A stretch of DNA of 30,401 nt from Xanthoparmelia taractica (Eukaryota; Ascomycota; Lecanoromycetes; Lecanorales; Parmeliaceae): contig JANQBS010000384.1 of assembly GCA_033085395.1 (NCBI GenBank), forward strand, positions 1-30,401. The letters run 5' to 3'. The position numbers were made by a program, and so were the translations under genes. Shown here one piece after another: positions 9,269 to 19,231 of this stretch. Within the stretch, counting starts at the first letter, position 1. Each line of letters opens with the position of its first letter. Below the pieces are notes generated by a model. It searched no databases. It saw nothing but the letters and a program-made list of their open reading frames with translations, and was not told where the DNA came from.

Positions 9269-9905
9269 CATCTGCAAATCTAAAAATTTTCTACTAGATT
9301 CAAAATTGCTAATCGCGCGGCTAGGGCTGAAATCAAGAATTCCGCCGGATCAGCAACTCCATTAAATATTCGCACGAATTTCGCTTAGCAACTCCATTAA
9401 ATATTCGCGCGAATTCCGCTTAGTTAGCAAATACTACTTACTATACTTACTATAACATTAGTCACGTGACTCAGCCCTATGTTCAGCCCTATAAGTTTTT
9501 TTCTTCAATCGATAACAAGGTTCGGCAGCGATATATAGCGACAACCCTCAACGCCACCCCGAAATAGACTTCGGGATCGTGAGTTTTAGATTAAATTCTC
9601 GCGAGGGTGATGCTCGCGATGGTATGTAGTACCCGAAGTAATGCGCAACGTATATTATTATTAAGTACTTGCTACGAGACCTTACGAGGACTTTGCGCAT
9701 AAAATTTGAAATTATCTTATTTGCTAAATCGTGTTAATTGTGCGGATAGCAACTCTATTTGCTAATCGGGCTGAATTTTGCCGATAGTTACTAATTTAAT
9801 TAAATTTTGCCGACATGGGCGAATAAGGCTAAATATACTAAATCGTGCTAATCGTGCGAACCCTACGAAATTCGTACGGAAATAAACTTTTTAGATTTGT
9901 AGATA
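9269..9905. mobile_element. MITE-B: 637-bp TA-flanked inverted-repeat element, lightly RIPed
   Basis: The ends catctgcaaatctaaaaa (9269-9286) and tttttagatttgtagata (9888-9905) are inverted repeats with two mismatches, both C-to-T/G-to-A type. TA flanks both sides (9267-9268, 9906-9907), as for Tc1/mariner-type insertion. The element splits the gypsy-2 integrase. The interior is GC-richer than anything around it. It holds two tandem copies of agcaactccattaaatattc (9349-9420 region), repeated gctaatcg/ggctgaa motifs near both ends, a hairpin cccgaa-atagac-ttcggg, and the palindrome gtcacgtgac near 9463. No transposase frame was seen, so it is non-autonomous. The central part (about 9480-9720) might be captured host DNA, but I recognise no gene in it. 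Confidence 0.82.
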
Positions 9906-9907
9906 TA

Positions 9908-10350
9908 ATTAATATTTTTTCGACTATATAAAGACTATAAAATTCTCTCTACTCTCGATATTACTAATAAGCTATTATAATAATATATTAATTCTTTTTA
10001 GATAGTAGATAAAATAAATAGATTTATCTATAAACTAGCTATTTCTATCGAATAGAGAGTTTATTCTATTTTTATAATAGTATAATTAAAGCTTTACTCT
10101 ATATCGAAGAATAATTCTTTTTATCGTTCTCGATCGTAGTATATATCGTCTATTTCTAATAATAATAATAGTACTATTAATTTAGAAAATTAAGCGATTT
10201 CTTAATAAGCGAACTATTAAGAAGAGATATAATTTAGCTATAAAATATTTAATAAGATAGAAGAAATACGATCTCGAATATAACTAGTAGTATATTATTA
10301 AGAATCTTAATAATATCTTTAATTTAGTTAAAGAAGATAAAAAGAAAGTA
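9908..10350 (+). pseudogene. gypsy-2 integrase C-terminal domain and chromodomain
   Basis: After MITE-B the plus strand again follows gypsy-1: LYKDYKIL-type text, then the SH3-like part. The chromodomain at about 10184-10350 reads FLNKRTIKKRYNLAIKYLIR and then YIIKNLNNIFNLVKED. Compared with gypsy-1 about 24 bases are missing just after the MITE-B site. Trp and Gln codons are stops. It is the end of pol of this older copy. Confidence 0.78.
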
Positions 10351-10870
10351 GCTAGAATTTGAGTATCTTCGCTTTTTATAATATCTTTATAATTAGATAT
10401 TTCTACTAAAAGAAGAGATCGTTCTAGAAAGTATACTACTTCGATTTAATTAAATACCTTTATTAGCTTAAGGATCTTAACACCGATACTAAAATATACT
10501 TAATATCACTATAAATACTATATATTTATAGTACTTACACTATATTTACTTATCTTATCGCTATATTTAAACGTCTTAACGAGTTTTATCGATCGAGATT
10601 TTATTATCTTTTAACTCGATAGCGTTTATATAGCTTATTAGAGAGAGCTATTAATTATAATTATTATATTTATAGATAAAAAGTTAATATATTATTATTA
10701 TTATTTTTCTATTTAGTATTATATTCTAACTAATATTCTAATTATATTTAAAATATATTTTTACGATCGCTAATATAATCTTACTACTACTAATCTCTCG
10801 CTAATTTTAGTACACTACTACTAACGAATTTCGCTTGAAATTCGCTAATAATATACTATATTAATATAAT
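10351..10870 (+). other. gypsy-2 3' untranslated region
   Basis: AT-rich DNA aligning in outline with 8241-8640 of gypsy-1 (shared gctaattttagtacactactactaa-type text near 10800). Similarity fades near 10870-10920. No LTR could be recognised after it, so the right end of gypsy-2 is not fixed. Confidence 0.5.
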
Positions 10871-11100
10871 GAAGTTTAGGTTAAAGAGCGATATTTTTTA
10901 TATATATTTTATTAGTATATATAAAAGAATAAGGTAGGGCTAAGCTAAAAAACCTTGAATCTATATATATAGTCAATAATCAATTCGAGTTCGCTACGCT
11001 TTTTGAAATCCCGTGTTAAGTTAGCTCACTAGACCTCTCGTAGGGCCCTTATTAATAATTTATTAGCGAAATATTTAAAACTCAGGTAGCTTTTTTAATC
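10871..11100. other. GC-richer patch of unknown nature
   Basis: About 10928-11070 contains normal-looking sequence (ttcgctacgctttttgaaat, gacctctcgtagggccctta) between RIP-mutated stretches. It may be the remnant of a gypsy-2 LTR or a short insertion. I could not find a second copy in the window or convincing terminal repeats. No coding frame. Confidence 0.35.
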
Positions 11101-12550
11101 TCTATTAAATTTTGAAATTTTTTTTTAAATTTTTTTAGAGCTAATCTTATGCTTTTAAATAAAGTAGCTACTATAAATTCTAATCTTGGAATTATAGAGA
11201 TATACTAGATTAAAACTATCGATACTTTCGATTATCGACCTTCGAAGCTTCTCGACTAAATTAATTAGCGCCCGTTTCTTATTAAAATCTACATAAATAT
11301 CTCTTTTATTTATTAATATTTAATTCTCTCTATATATAATCTTCTAAGAAATTCGTAGATTATAAAGCTCGATATATATATTCTAATAATATCTTTGAAT
11401 CGTAGAATTTAAGTTACTATTTATTAAGATAACGCGAGTTAAAGTCTTATTATATATAATACACTTAAATACTATTAATTTAGCTTTTATAAATATTTCT
11501 TTTATCTCTTCTTCTATTACTAATTTTTATTATTCTTAACTACTACCTTATTAATATTATATATACTCTATAAATACGTTCGTTTATAATATCTCTCGCT
11601 CTAAGATTATTAAACTTTTTACATATATTCATTTACCGCCTCTTAAGGCCTTCGCTAACGCGTTTAGATCGTCTTTAGACGAATTCTTTTTTATTAATAA
11701 TAAAGATAAACGAGTAATTATTTCTACTTATAAATAATCTAAAAGACTCCAAAAGAGATCTCGAATAAATTTAGCGCTATAGTTTTTATTTATAAACTTT
11801 TTTAAATTACTTTTATATTCTTTCAAGTCGCGTCTAAAGAATAGATTATAGAATATTAATAAAACGCGTTTTAGAAAGATACTTCTTAAACATACTAAAA
11901 AGAAGTTATTAAAGACGCTTTACTTAGTTTAGATTCTTTAGAGAACTCTCTATTATAAGATCTTTCACTAGATTTCTTTTAAAATATCGAATTTTTTAAG
12001 AATTTATTCTTTATTTTTCTTAGTTCTTATTTCGATTCTACTTAGTCTTTAGCTAGTCTTTAAAACTATATCGCGCGTTATTCTTATATAATAGAGTCTT
12101 CGCGCTGTTATTTAGATTTCTTATATTAGATCTTAGATAATTATAATATTCCGTTATAAAAAGATAAAATCTCGAAATAGTATTATGATAATAGAAAGAT
12201 TAAGATTAGTATATCTAAAACGAATCTCGTTAAAAGGTATTCTAATACTAAGAAAGACTATTAGAGCGCTAAAACGAATATAAATAATTCGATTAATTCG
12301 AACGAGAATATTATTAACGAGATTATATACTCTTTAATATTAAAACCAACTAATCTTATTCTTAATTATAAAGTATATCGACTATATAGCGTTTAATATA
12401 ATAACGCGATCTTTATAATTTTATAATATATTATTATTAATTATTTAGTCGCTTTATATATATATAAAATTATAAAAGCTATTAATATTTATATACTTAC
12501 TCTAACGCTCTTAGACGATAATAAATTAATATTTAAGTAAATCTATATTA
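11101..12550 (+). other. RIP-mutated sequence with one unrecognised plus-strand frame
   Basis: From about 11700 to 12550 frame 1 on the plus strand is broken only by TAA/TAG stops and reads as protein (for example ISKTNLVKRYSNTKKDY, then LILNYKVYRLYSV, then IYILTLTLLDDNKLIFK near the end). It stops at the left end of copia-1. I do not recognise the family; it is probably another transposon ORF truncated by the copia insertion. 11101-11700 shows no motif I can name on either strand. Confidence 0.4.
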
Positions 12551-12661
12551 TAGATAATACTTAGTTACGTGACACGCTAAGGCGTGCCTCATAGTCTCGC
12601 TTTCCTAGCTAGTACTCCTTAGCCAATACAACTACTACGTGTTCTACCCCATATTTTGACA
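12551..12661 (+). repeat. copia-1 5' LTR (left end approximate)
   Basis: The right end is firm: gttctaccccatattttgac plus a at 12641-12661 matches the LTR end of copia-2 (gttctaccttatattttaac plus a) and is followed at once by the primer-binding site. The rest is GC-richer than the neighbours and contains the small inverted repeat cacgc-taag-gcgtg (12573-12586). The left end was not fixed because no 3' LTR exists for comparison. Confidence 0.65.
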
Positions 12662-12677
12662 GGTTATAAGCCCGAGC
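12662..12677 (+). promoter_or_regulatory. copia-1 primer-binding site (initiator tRNA-Met half type)
   Basis: ggttataagcccgagc directly follows the LTR. Its complement, gctcgggcttataacc, resembles the anticodon arm of initiator tRNA-Met (..ggctcataacc); one G-to-A fits RIP. Drosophila copia uses the same priming mode (ggttatgggcccagtc). The copia-2 site is at 23581-23596. Confidence 0.75.
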
Positions 12678-12949
12678 TATGCCCGGTAGTAATTCAGCTA
12701 TATTATAATTTATCGCTATTACGATAACTATTTAATACTTATCACGATACTAGACGTCGCTATAGCGATTATTTAATAATCTCTTTATCGTAAATATTTT
12801 TTATATTAAAATAATTATTTAGAGTCTAAATAATTATAATTCTTTATTAATTCGAGGGCTAAGATTTATCGCTTAGCGCCCTCTCGTCTTAAGATCGATA
12901 ATATCGAATCTCGCTACGCGATTAATCAAAATTATATATTTATTAAAGT
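12678..12949 (+). other. copia-1 leader between primer site and gag
   Basis: RIP-mutated leader with no readable protein. It contains an inverted repeat around 12857-12885 (gagggctaagatttatcgct / gcgccctc). The first stretch shared with copia-2 and readable as gag N-terminus lies near 12945-13000 (KILLVSLRRIR-type text). Confidence 0.45.
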
Positions 12950-14880
12950 TCCTAAAATATTATTAGTTTCTCTACGTAGAATACGCTAAATAAAGAAAAA
13001 TAGGCTTTTATTTATTATATCGAAATATTAAATTAGATAACGAATATATAGACTATAAAGTTTAAAGTTAATTACGTAATATTCGTAATAACGATAAGAA
13101 ATTAATTATCTAAATTATTATAAATAAAGATTAAATCTAAACGAGCTAAGAAGAAGAAAAATAAACGAGCTTAATTATTATTTTAGCTTTCGCTAATAAA
13201 GATTAAAATAAAAATAAATAAATCTTAAAGTAAAAACGCTTAATTTTTTTAATTTTTATTAAGATTTAAAGCTAAAAATAAATAAATTAAATCTTATCGT
13301 TGTAGAGATAAGAAAATCTTTAATATAAATAAGCGATCTCTTAATTAAGAGAAATGTAATTAAGCGAAAATTAAAAATAAACAATTAAGATATATATTAT
13401 AACTCTTAAGCTAAAATAATTAGAATAATTAATATAGTTTAGATAGAGAAGAGTCTTTAAGATCTATAAAGATTAAGAACTTTCTCTCTTACTATTCGTT
13501 TATATTATTTATTTTAAGATTAAAATCCTTATACTTTATAAAAAAGTTATTTTAATAAAGCGCTATTAGCTATATTATATTAATTTATTTCTTTATTCTT
13601 TAATAATAAAGATCTCGCTTATATTAAATTAATTTTAAGATTAAAAGAGATTTTTTTCATACGCTTAAGACACTTATAAGTCTATCGAATAGCGATATTA
13701 ATAGTAAATATATCTTAATTATTCTCGCTAATTTAACTTTTACTTTAAAATAATTTATTTTTAAAATATTATTAAAATTAATCTTTAATAAGAATCTCTT
13801 TAATTTTTAAGCGAAACCCGATTTATTAATATTATTGACTTTATTAATCTTAAGAACTTTAAGTTTTAATTATATCGATTAAAGAGATTAAGATCTCGAT
13901 TTTTTTAAACTATTTTAATAAAATCGATAAACTTAAAGATATCTTTAATTATTAAATATAAAGATAATAATTTAAGAATAAGCTAAAGCTCTTAAATATC
14001 TAATAATATATTATTAAAAACTTTATAATCTTAATTATTATTAGCGGCGATACTATTATTATTAAAAAAATTTGAACGTGAGAATAAGCTTATAATAAAA
14101 TTTATATTATACTTAAATCTCGTTATAAGCGAAATGCTCGCTTTATAATTAAGAATAAAATTAATTTTAAAGATATCTAAATAATTCTTAAGAAGTTTAA
14201 ATCTTAAGACTTTAATATTCTTAATTTTATCTCTAAAAAAATAAATAACGTTACTCTCGCGAGATATAATAATAATTTTTAGAATTACGTTAATAAGTTT
14301 ATAGAGATATTAGAAGAGTTTAATACTTCATTCTTTAAGCTTTATTTCGATAAGAATTAAAAAATCTATCACTTTTACTTAAGCTTAGACTTAATTTATA
14401 ACTTATACTATAAGTAATATAATTAAATCTATAATATTTTCGATATTAATAACGAATTAAAATTTAATCTAAACTATACTATTACGAGATTTATTAATAT
14501 TATTATAAATCTTATAAGCTCTATTATTATTATCGAAATATAAATATTAATCGCGTTAATTAATAATATCTTTACGTATACTTTATAGAGTATAATTACT
14601 TTAATCGTTGACGAAGATTACTTCGAAAATAAGATTTAATTAAAAGCTTATATCGATAACTCTCGCACTTATACTTAGATTTATAAATATTATAATTATT
14701 ATAAAAAGAATTAGTATAACGCTTTTAAGTGCGTTATTTTATATTTTTATTTAATATCTAAAAATAATAATAGAGGGGATAATAAACGTGATCGAGGCGA
14801 TTATAATAATTATAAAGAAAAGAACTTCTTAGATAAAAATAATAAGAATAAAAATAAAAATAAAAATAATTCTCTTTAAA
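12950..14880 (+). pseudogene. copia-1 gag pseudogene with zinc knuckle
   Basis: The best-kept part is frame 3 from about 14280 to 14760: NYVNKFIEILEEFNTSFFKL, IYHFYLSLDLIYN, LNYTITRFINIIINL, typical of the copia gag (UBN2-like) core that forms the particle shell. It is followed by a zinc knuckle at 14688-14732 (C-X2-C-X4-H-X4-C) in which only the last Cys (tgc) survives. The first three ligands are Tyr codons, as RIP makes from TGY and CAY. After it comes a charged Asn/Lys/Arg/Asp tail (14760-14880). The N-terminal 1.2 kb is only partly readable. Stops are TAA/TAG. Confidence 0.72.
14688..14732 (+). pseudogene. copia-1 gag zinc knuckle, three of four ligands lost
   Basis: Frame 3 reads YYNYYKKN, a stop, YNAFKC. 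Taking the second Tyr as the first ligand gives C-X2-C-X4-H-X4-C spacing. The matching site of copia-2 (25703-25747) has the same spacing with all four ligands as Tyr. Zinc knuckles of this kind bind genomic RNA. Confidence 0.65.
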
Positions 14881-15420
14881 AGTCTATTATCGAAGTCGTT
14901 ATCGCTATAATATATATCGAATTATCGATAATCTATAGCTTTATAACCTCTATCGAGTAATTAAGCTTAATAACGATCTATTTAATCGCTTAATCTTAAG
15001 TTCTTTAAAATCGAATCTCTTAGTCTCGCTCTAAAACCTTAACGCTATTTAAAATAATAATAGAGATCTTATCAATATTTACGGTCGCTATATTATCGAC
15101 GCTATAATTTATCGATTGCGTATATTCTTAATATATAATTCGAGATCGTTTAATCTTTTAAATCTTTATTTTATTCGCTAAATTAATTAAAATTAACGAG
15201 ATCGTAAGTTATATTATAATTAAGAAAGTTAAGCGTATTTAATTAAAGTATAAGAGATTTAAGAATAAATATATCTTAATTATTAATAATATTTAATACG
15301 TATTAGTTAACAAGTTTAATTTAATTTTTTAGAGATAGCTAAAGAATTAAGAAATTACTCTTACTTTTATATCTAATGAGATCGATATCGAGAAGTATAA
15401 TATTATTTTTAAGCGTTAGC
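14881..15420 (+). pseudogene. copia-1 aspartic protease, DSG changed to NSR
   Basis: Frame 2 reads FLIYNSRSFNLL around 15128-15160. The copia protease active site is normally (W)I.DSGAS; here aat-tcg-aga (15137-15145) gives N-S-R, both changes being G-to-A. The position, after the gag tail and before the integrase zinc domain, fits. The matching site in copia-2 (26143-26151) reads N-S-K. Without the Asp the protease cannot cleave the polyprotein. Confidence 0.7.
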
Positions 15421-16560
15421 CTAATCGATTTTATATACTCGATATCTAGATAGATATCTTAATATATTTAATAATAATTAATAAAGATATTTTCGCTTAT
15501 AATAAGTTCTTATTTACTATAAGTGCTCTTATTATTAATATTAATATTCTAAAGCTTTAAATTAATAAGAAGATCTTACGAATATAATATAATTATTATA
15601 ATTATTTAGACTATTAAAATATTAAGAAGCTAATTAAGATATATATCGAGATAAAACTTATTATCTTAATATTTAAAGATATCTACGAATCGTATAGTAT
15701 CGCTAATATAAAAGTGAAAAGATATAAGCGTTACGTCGAATCGAGACGTTAAGAAAACGACTTAATTTATAATAATATTTAAGATTTATTTCACTCTTTT
15801 TATAATAATTATAAATATATAATAATTTTCTTAAATGATAAAACTCTTAAATCTAATATTTACTTTATATTAAATAAGATAGCACTTATAATTCTAAGAG
15901 CGTTTAAGTTATTTCTAAATTAAGTATAATACAATAACTATAGATATACTCGACTTCGATCCGATTATAATATCGAGTATAATAATTATAATATATACAT
16001 ATATCGTTTATTTATAAATATTATCTAAGAAAAAATTAATTTTAATAATTCTTAACTAAATAATAAATTAGAATATTTTAAATAGATAATTTAATAAAAA
16101 GCTAGCGCTATATTTAAAGAAAGTAAATTATCGTAGAAGTATTAAACGAAATTCGTTTAAGTATTTAATTATTTTTATAATCTATAATTAATCTCAAGTT
16201 AAGGTATTATTTCTTATAAGATCTATATAAGTTATTTATTAAATTTATCTTATCTTTAAATTATCGAATAGATCGAGTATTACTAAATATATATAATTCA
16301 TATCTGGTAAATTAAGTATTAAGATTATATATATAAGAATAAATTAATTAATTATTAAGTTAATAGATTTTATTATATACTTCTATTTAATAATAAGATT
16401 AAAATCTTTTTTAACATTATTTAAATTAATAATATCTCGCTTAAACTTATCTTAATAAAACTTATTTTTCGCGAAATATAATAAGTTAATAATATTAAGC
16501 TTTTAGAAGCTTATAGTAAGCGTTATAATAACGCTATTAATACTATTTAAAAATTCGTCT
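15421..16560 (+). pseudogene. copia-1 integrase (CxxC lost)
   Basis: Frame 3 carries the zinc-binding end YESYSIANIKVKRYKR: tac gaa tcg tat at 15684-15695 stands where copia integrases have C-E-S-C, so both Cys are now Tyr. NDLIYNNIQDLFHSFYNNYK (15756-15815) and FLNDKTLKSNIYFI follow, the first part of the catalytic core (usual form D..GPF..S..N.KY...F.DD). The protease is in frame 2, so an indel lies between them. Core residues further on could not all be placed. Confidence 0.72.
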
Positions 16561-18477
16561 TAATATTTATTTTAAAAAAAACGCGAATTCTTTATTAAAG
16601 CGATTAACTTTATCACGATATTAGTTAAAAAAGAATATTTTATAAAGATTAGAATTTTAATTAAAATATAGCTTTCGACTTAAAAAGCGTTATTCTCGCG
16701 TGTATTTTTAGAGAAGTTATCGAAATTATTTAAAACGCTTAATAATAAAACGCTTACGTTATTTATAATCTCTAAAGATTCGAAATTAAATAAAAAATTT
16801 ATAATATAATTTATAATAATTAAAAAATCTTCGAAACGCGAATCGTCGAGATAATACGAAATTTTTAAAGCTTATTATAATTTTATTTTAAATTCTCTTA
16901 TTTTATTAACTAAAATTAACGCTTTTAAATTATATAAGTTTTAAAATTCTAAAAGAATAATAGTAAACGTATATTAAAAAATATAGTAAGAACTTATTAT
17001 ATAAAAAGAAGTCGATTTTCTTATAATTAATAATATCTAGACTTTAATAAATCTTTTTTCAAACGCGTATATCTTAAGAGATAAATAAGTTTATAAAATT
17101 AATCGTAAATCTTAAAAAGAGATCGCTTATTATAAGACTTTTTAAATAATATACGACTTTCAATAACGCGAGAATATAGACTTTAATAAGATTTTCATCT
17201 TTATTATTAAACTTATAAATTATAAAATTATCTTCGTTTTAGCGATAGTTTTAAATTAAAAGCTAGAATAAATAAATATTAAAATAGTCTTTTTATATAA
17301 TAATATAAAGAAAATTATCTACGTTATATAATTTATTAACTTTAAAATAAATAATAAGCATAAGATATATAGATTAAAGAAGATATTATATAATTTAAAA
17401 TAGTCTCTTAAAGTTTAATATAATATTCTAATAATATATCTTAAAAAGCTAAGCTGCGAGCTTATTATAATCGATTACTCGATCTTTATAATAATATTAT
17501 TATTATCGCTATTTATATAAACGTTATGTTATTAATTAATCTTAATAAAAAGAAAATTTAGAATATTAAAAATAAGCTTTATAAGCGCTTTAAGATAATT
17601 AATTTAAGCGCGTATAATTATTATCTTAATATAATTATTATTAAAGATTAAATTAATCGAATTTTATAACTTAATTAAATAGACTATATTTAGAAATTTA
17701 TTAGTGAATATAATATATAAAAAAGTAAAGAAACTCTTATTTTAATAAATATAGAGAAGTATTAGATTATTAAAAAAGACTTTTAAATAATCGAAGCTTT
17801 TCGTATTATTTATAAATTAATTATTAACTCGCTAATATATATAATATTAAATATTAAATTAAATATCGCTTATATTTTTTAATAATATCTCGATATAACT
17901 TTAATTTAAATAAGTTTTATTAAAAGATTATTAAATATATCTTTAGATATCTAAGATAAACGATTAATTATTAACTAGTCTTTTGAGAAGATTTAAAATT
18001 TTTCTTTAAATATATTAACGCTAAGTAAATTAATAACTAGGATACTTGATTTTTTACTTTTAAATATATCTTTAATATAAATAGCGCTACAATTAATTAA
18101 TTATTTAAGCGATAACTTATTATCGCGCTTTTAATTTATAAAGTCGAGTATATTAATTAAACGTAAGTTATTAAGAAAATTATTTAATTACGTAATTTTC
18201 TTAATTAACTTAATCTTAGCGACTTAATTATTAAGATAATAATAATCTATTAAAATAAATAAATATAATAACTCTAATTAAGAACTCTTAATTTTATACA
18301 CGCATTAAGTATATTAATATTTAATATCATTACGTGTGAAAGTAAGTTATTATTAAGAATATCGCTCTAGAATACGTTTTTACTAAAAGATAGATAATCG
18401 ATAGACTTATTAAGACTCTATATAAGAATAAGTTTAATCGCTTTCGAGATCTAATTGGGCTGAAATCACTCTTCTAA
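16561..18477 (+). pseudogene. copia-1 reverse transcriptase and RNase H, with a frameshift before the active site
   Basis: Frame 1 from 17239 reads INIKIVFLYNNIKKIIYV, IYRLKKILYNLK and KKLSCELIIIDYSIFI, matching the copia RT motifs ..DVKTAFL.G.., VY.L.KSLYGLKQ and so on. The active site reads YINV (17514-17525, frame 3) where YVDD is expected: the first Asp is Asn by G-to-A, the second is Val by a non-RIP change. Copia-2 has 24 bases between SIFI and YIND, copia-1 has 23, so one base has been lost at about 17490-17513. The C-terminal RNase H part follows, ending in NRFRDLIGLKSLF and stop taa at 18475-18477 (frame 1). Confidence 0.82.
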
Positions 18478-18785
18478 GTCTTGTTTTAGGGGAGCTACCC
18501 TTTAGAGAAGCATCTGATTGCCACTCATATTAAATAGCTATCATTATTATTATCACAGTTATTTATGATCACCACTGCGGCCATCAAATTCATAGGGCTC
18601 TTTCGGGGGGTTCTGGCCAATATAGAGGTCAGCGTTTTGGGTACTTCACCCCTATTCGCCACTACTGCCAAGTCTCATTCCTGAAACGGTCTTCGCGTGA
18701 AAGGCCTTGCAGCCGATTAGATGCAGCTAGGAGAATTTCATTCAATTATTTCATTTCACCCTCATATATATTCTCCGGCCTCGTA
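18478..18785. other. Non-RIPed island after copia-1 pol
   Basis: About 300 bases of balanced composition (for example agctaccctttagagaagca and gttctggccaatatagaggt) with normal CA and TG frequency, in sharp contrast to both sides. RIP signs end already within the last ten codons of copia-1 pol (about 18450). I see no LTR, no terminal inverted repeats and no open frame of note. It could be the copia-1 3' untranslated region plus low-copy host DNA, or a short insertion that replaced the 3' LTR. Confidence 0.5.
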
Positions 18786-19061
18786 ATTATTATTTTTTAA
18801 TATATATCTATTAAACTTGAAAGAAATTTTTTAAATAATCGTTTTTTAATAAAAAATAAAATATTTATACAAAATATTAGAACGAATATTAGCATCTTTC
18901 TCTTTTCGAAATAGTCGTTTTTAGCCTTTATAATTTATTCTTTTCACTTTAACTATTTATCTATTATAAAGAGAAAGAGATTCTTCGCGCTAATCGTATT
19001 TAAATTTTAAAATTCGTTAACTTGAAATCTCGTATAAGTTATTCTACGTTTAAAAAGAGCC
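18786..19061. other. RIP-mutated spacer, nothing recognisable
   Basis: AT-rich DNA between the non-RIPed island and the gypsy-3 LTR. It contains the imperfect inverted pair atttatctattataaagaga / ctctttct. No readable protein, no match seen elsewhere in the window. Confidence 0.4.
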
Positions 19062-19231
19062 TGTCACGGTTTTCCAGTATGCCATTGCCAAAGGCATTCC
19101 GGGAAGAATATTCCGGGAAGATCGGGGAGGCTAGGCCAAATTTGTATTAGTTTCTCAGTATGATCTCCGCCCTGCGGCCCTTAGAATTTCACAGACTTTT
19201 CAACCATCAATTCCAAACCTTTTCCATAACA
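19062..19231 (+). repeat. gypsy-3 5' LTR (170 bp, single copy here)
   Basis: It begins tgtcacggtttt, like gypsy-1 (tgtcacgaaacg), and ends ttttccataaca. The end was set by aligning the following 16 bases with those after the gypsy-1 LTR. The length, 170 against 166, is consistent. It is almost free of RIP and contains the inverted/direct pair attccgggaagaatattccggg. The second LTR is not in the window, so the ends are inferred. Confidence 0.7.

Larger units (their letters stand above)
1145..10870 (+). mobile_element. gypsy-2: older Ty3/gypsy fragment, split by gypsy-1 and MITE-B
   Basis: Three separated pieces (1145-1308, 8862-9268, 9908-about 10870) align in order with one continuous stretch of gypsy-1 pol (7178-about 8640), covering the integrase core, the integrase C-terminal part, the chromodomain and the 3' untranslated sequence. 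The gaps are exactly the gypsy-1 insertion (with target duplication cttaa) and MITE-B (with TA duplication). The element's own left part and its LTRs were not found. At the MITE-B site the rejoined sequence is roughly 24 bases shorter than gypsy-1. Divergence from gypsy-1 is mainly transitions, as expected for two RIP-mutated relatives of one family. Confidence 0.8.
12551..18477 (+). mobile_element. copia-1: Ty1/copia retrotransposon, 3' LTR not found
   Basis: A 5' LTR and primer site are followed by gag with a zinc knuckle, then protease, integrase, reverse transcriptase and RNase H, the copia order with integrase before RT. The pol frame ends at a normal stop (18475-18477). Copia-2 parallels it domain by domain. 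RIP stops interrupt all domains, frames change several times, and RT, protease and integrase ligands are mutated. No sequence like the 5' LTR occurs after the pol stop, so the right end is missing or replaced. The left end is placed only approximately (12551-12561). Confidence 0.85.

Noticed and set aside
9480..9720. Host gene exon or small RNA gene inside MITE-B
   Set aside because: There is a hairpin and balanced composition, but no long frame, no splice structure and no recognisable RNA motif such as a complete tRNA fold or A/B box pair.
10928..11070. Possible TIR element with ends aataagg / ccttatt
   Set aside because: Only about seven matching bases with an indel, no target duplication, and no second copy seen.
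12551..12586. Reverse-oriented gypsy LTR end (cgtgaca) at the left of copia-1
   Set aside because: Only seven bases match, and the right end and primer site clearly define a copia LTR.
18458..18469. gggctgaaatca shared with MITE-B (9324-9335) as sign of another MITE
   Set aside because: In copia-1 these bases are the codons for the conserved pol end (IGLKS), and no matching far end with target duplication was found.
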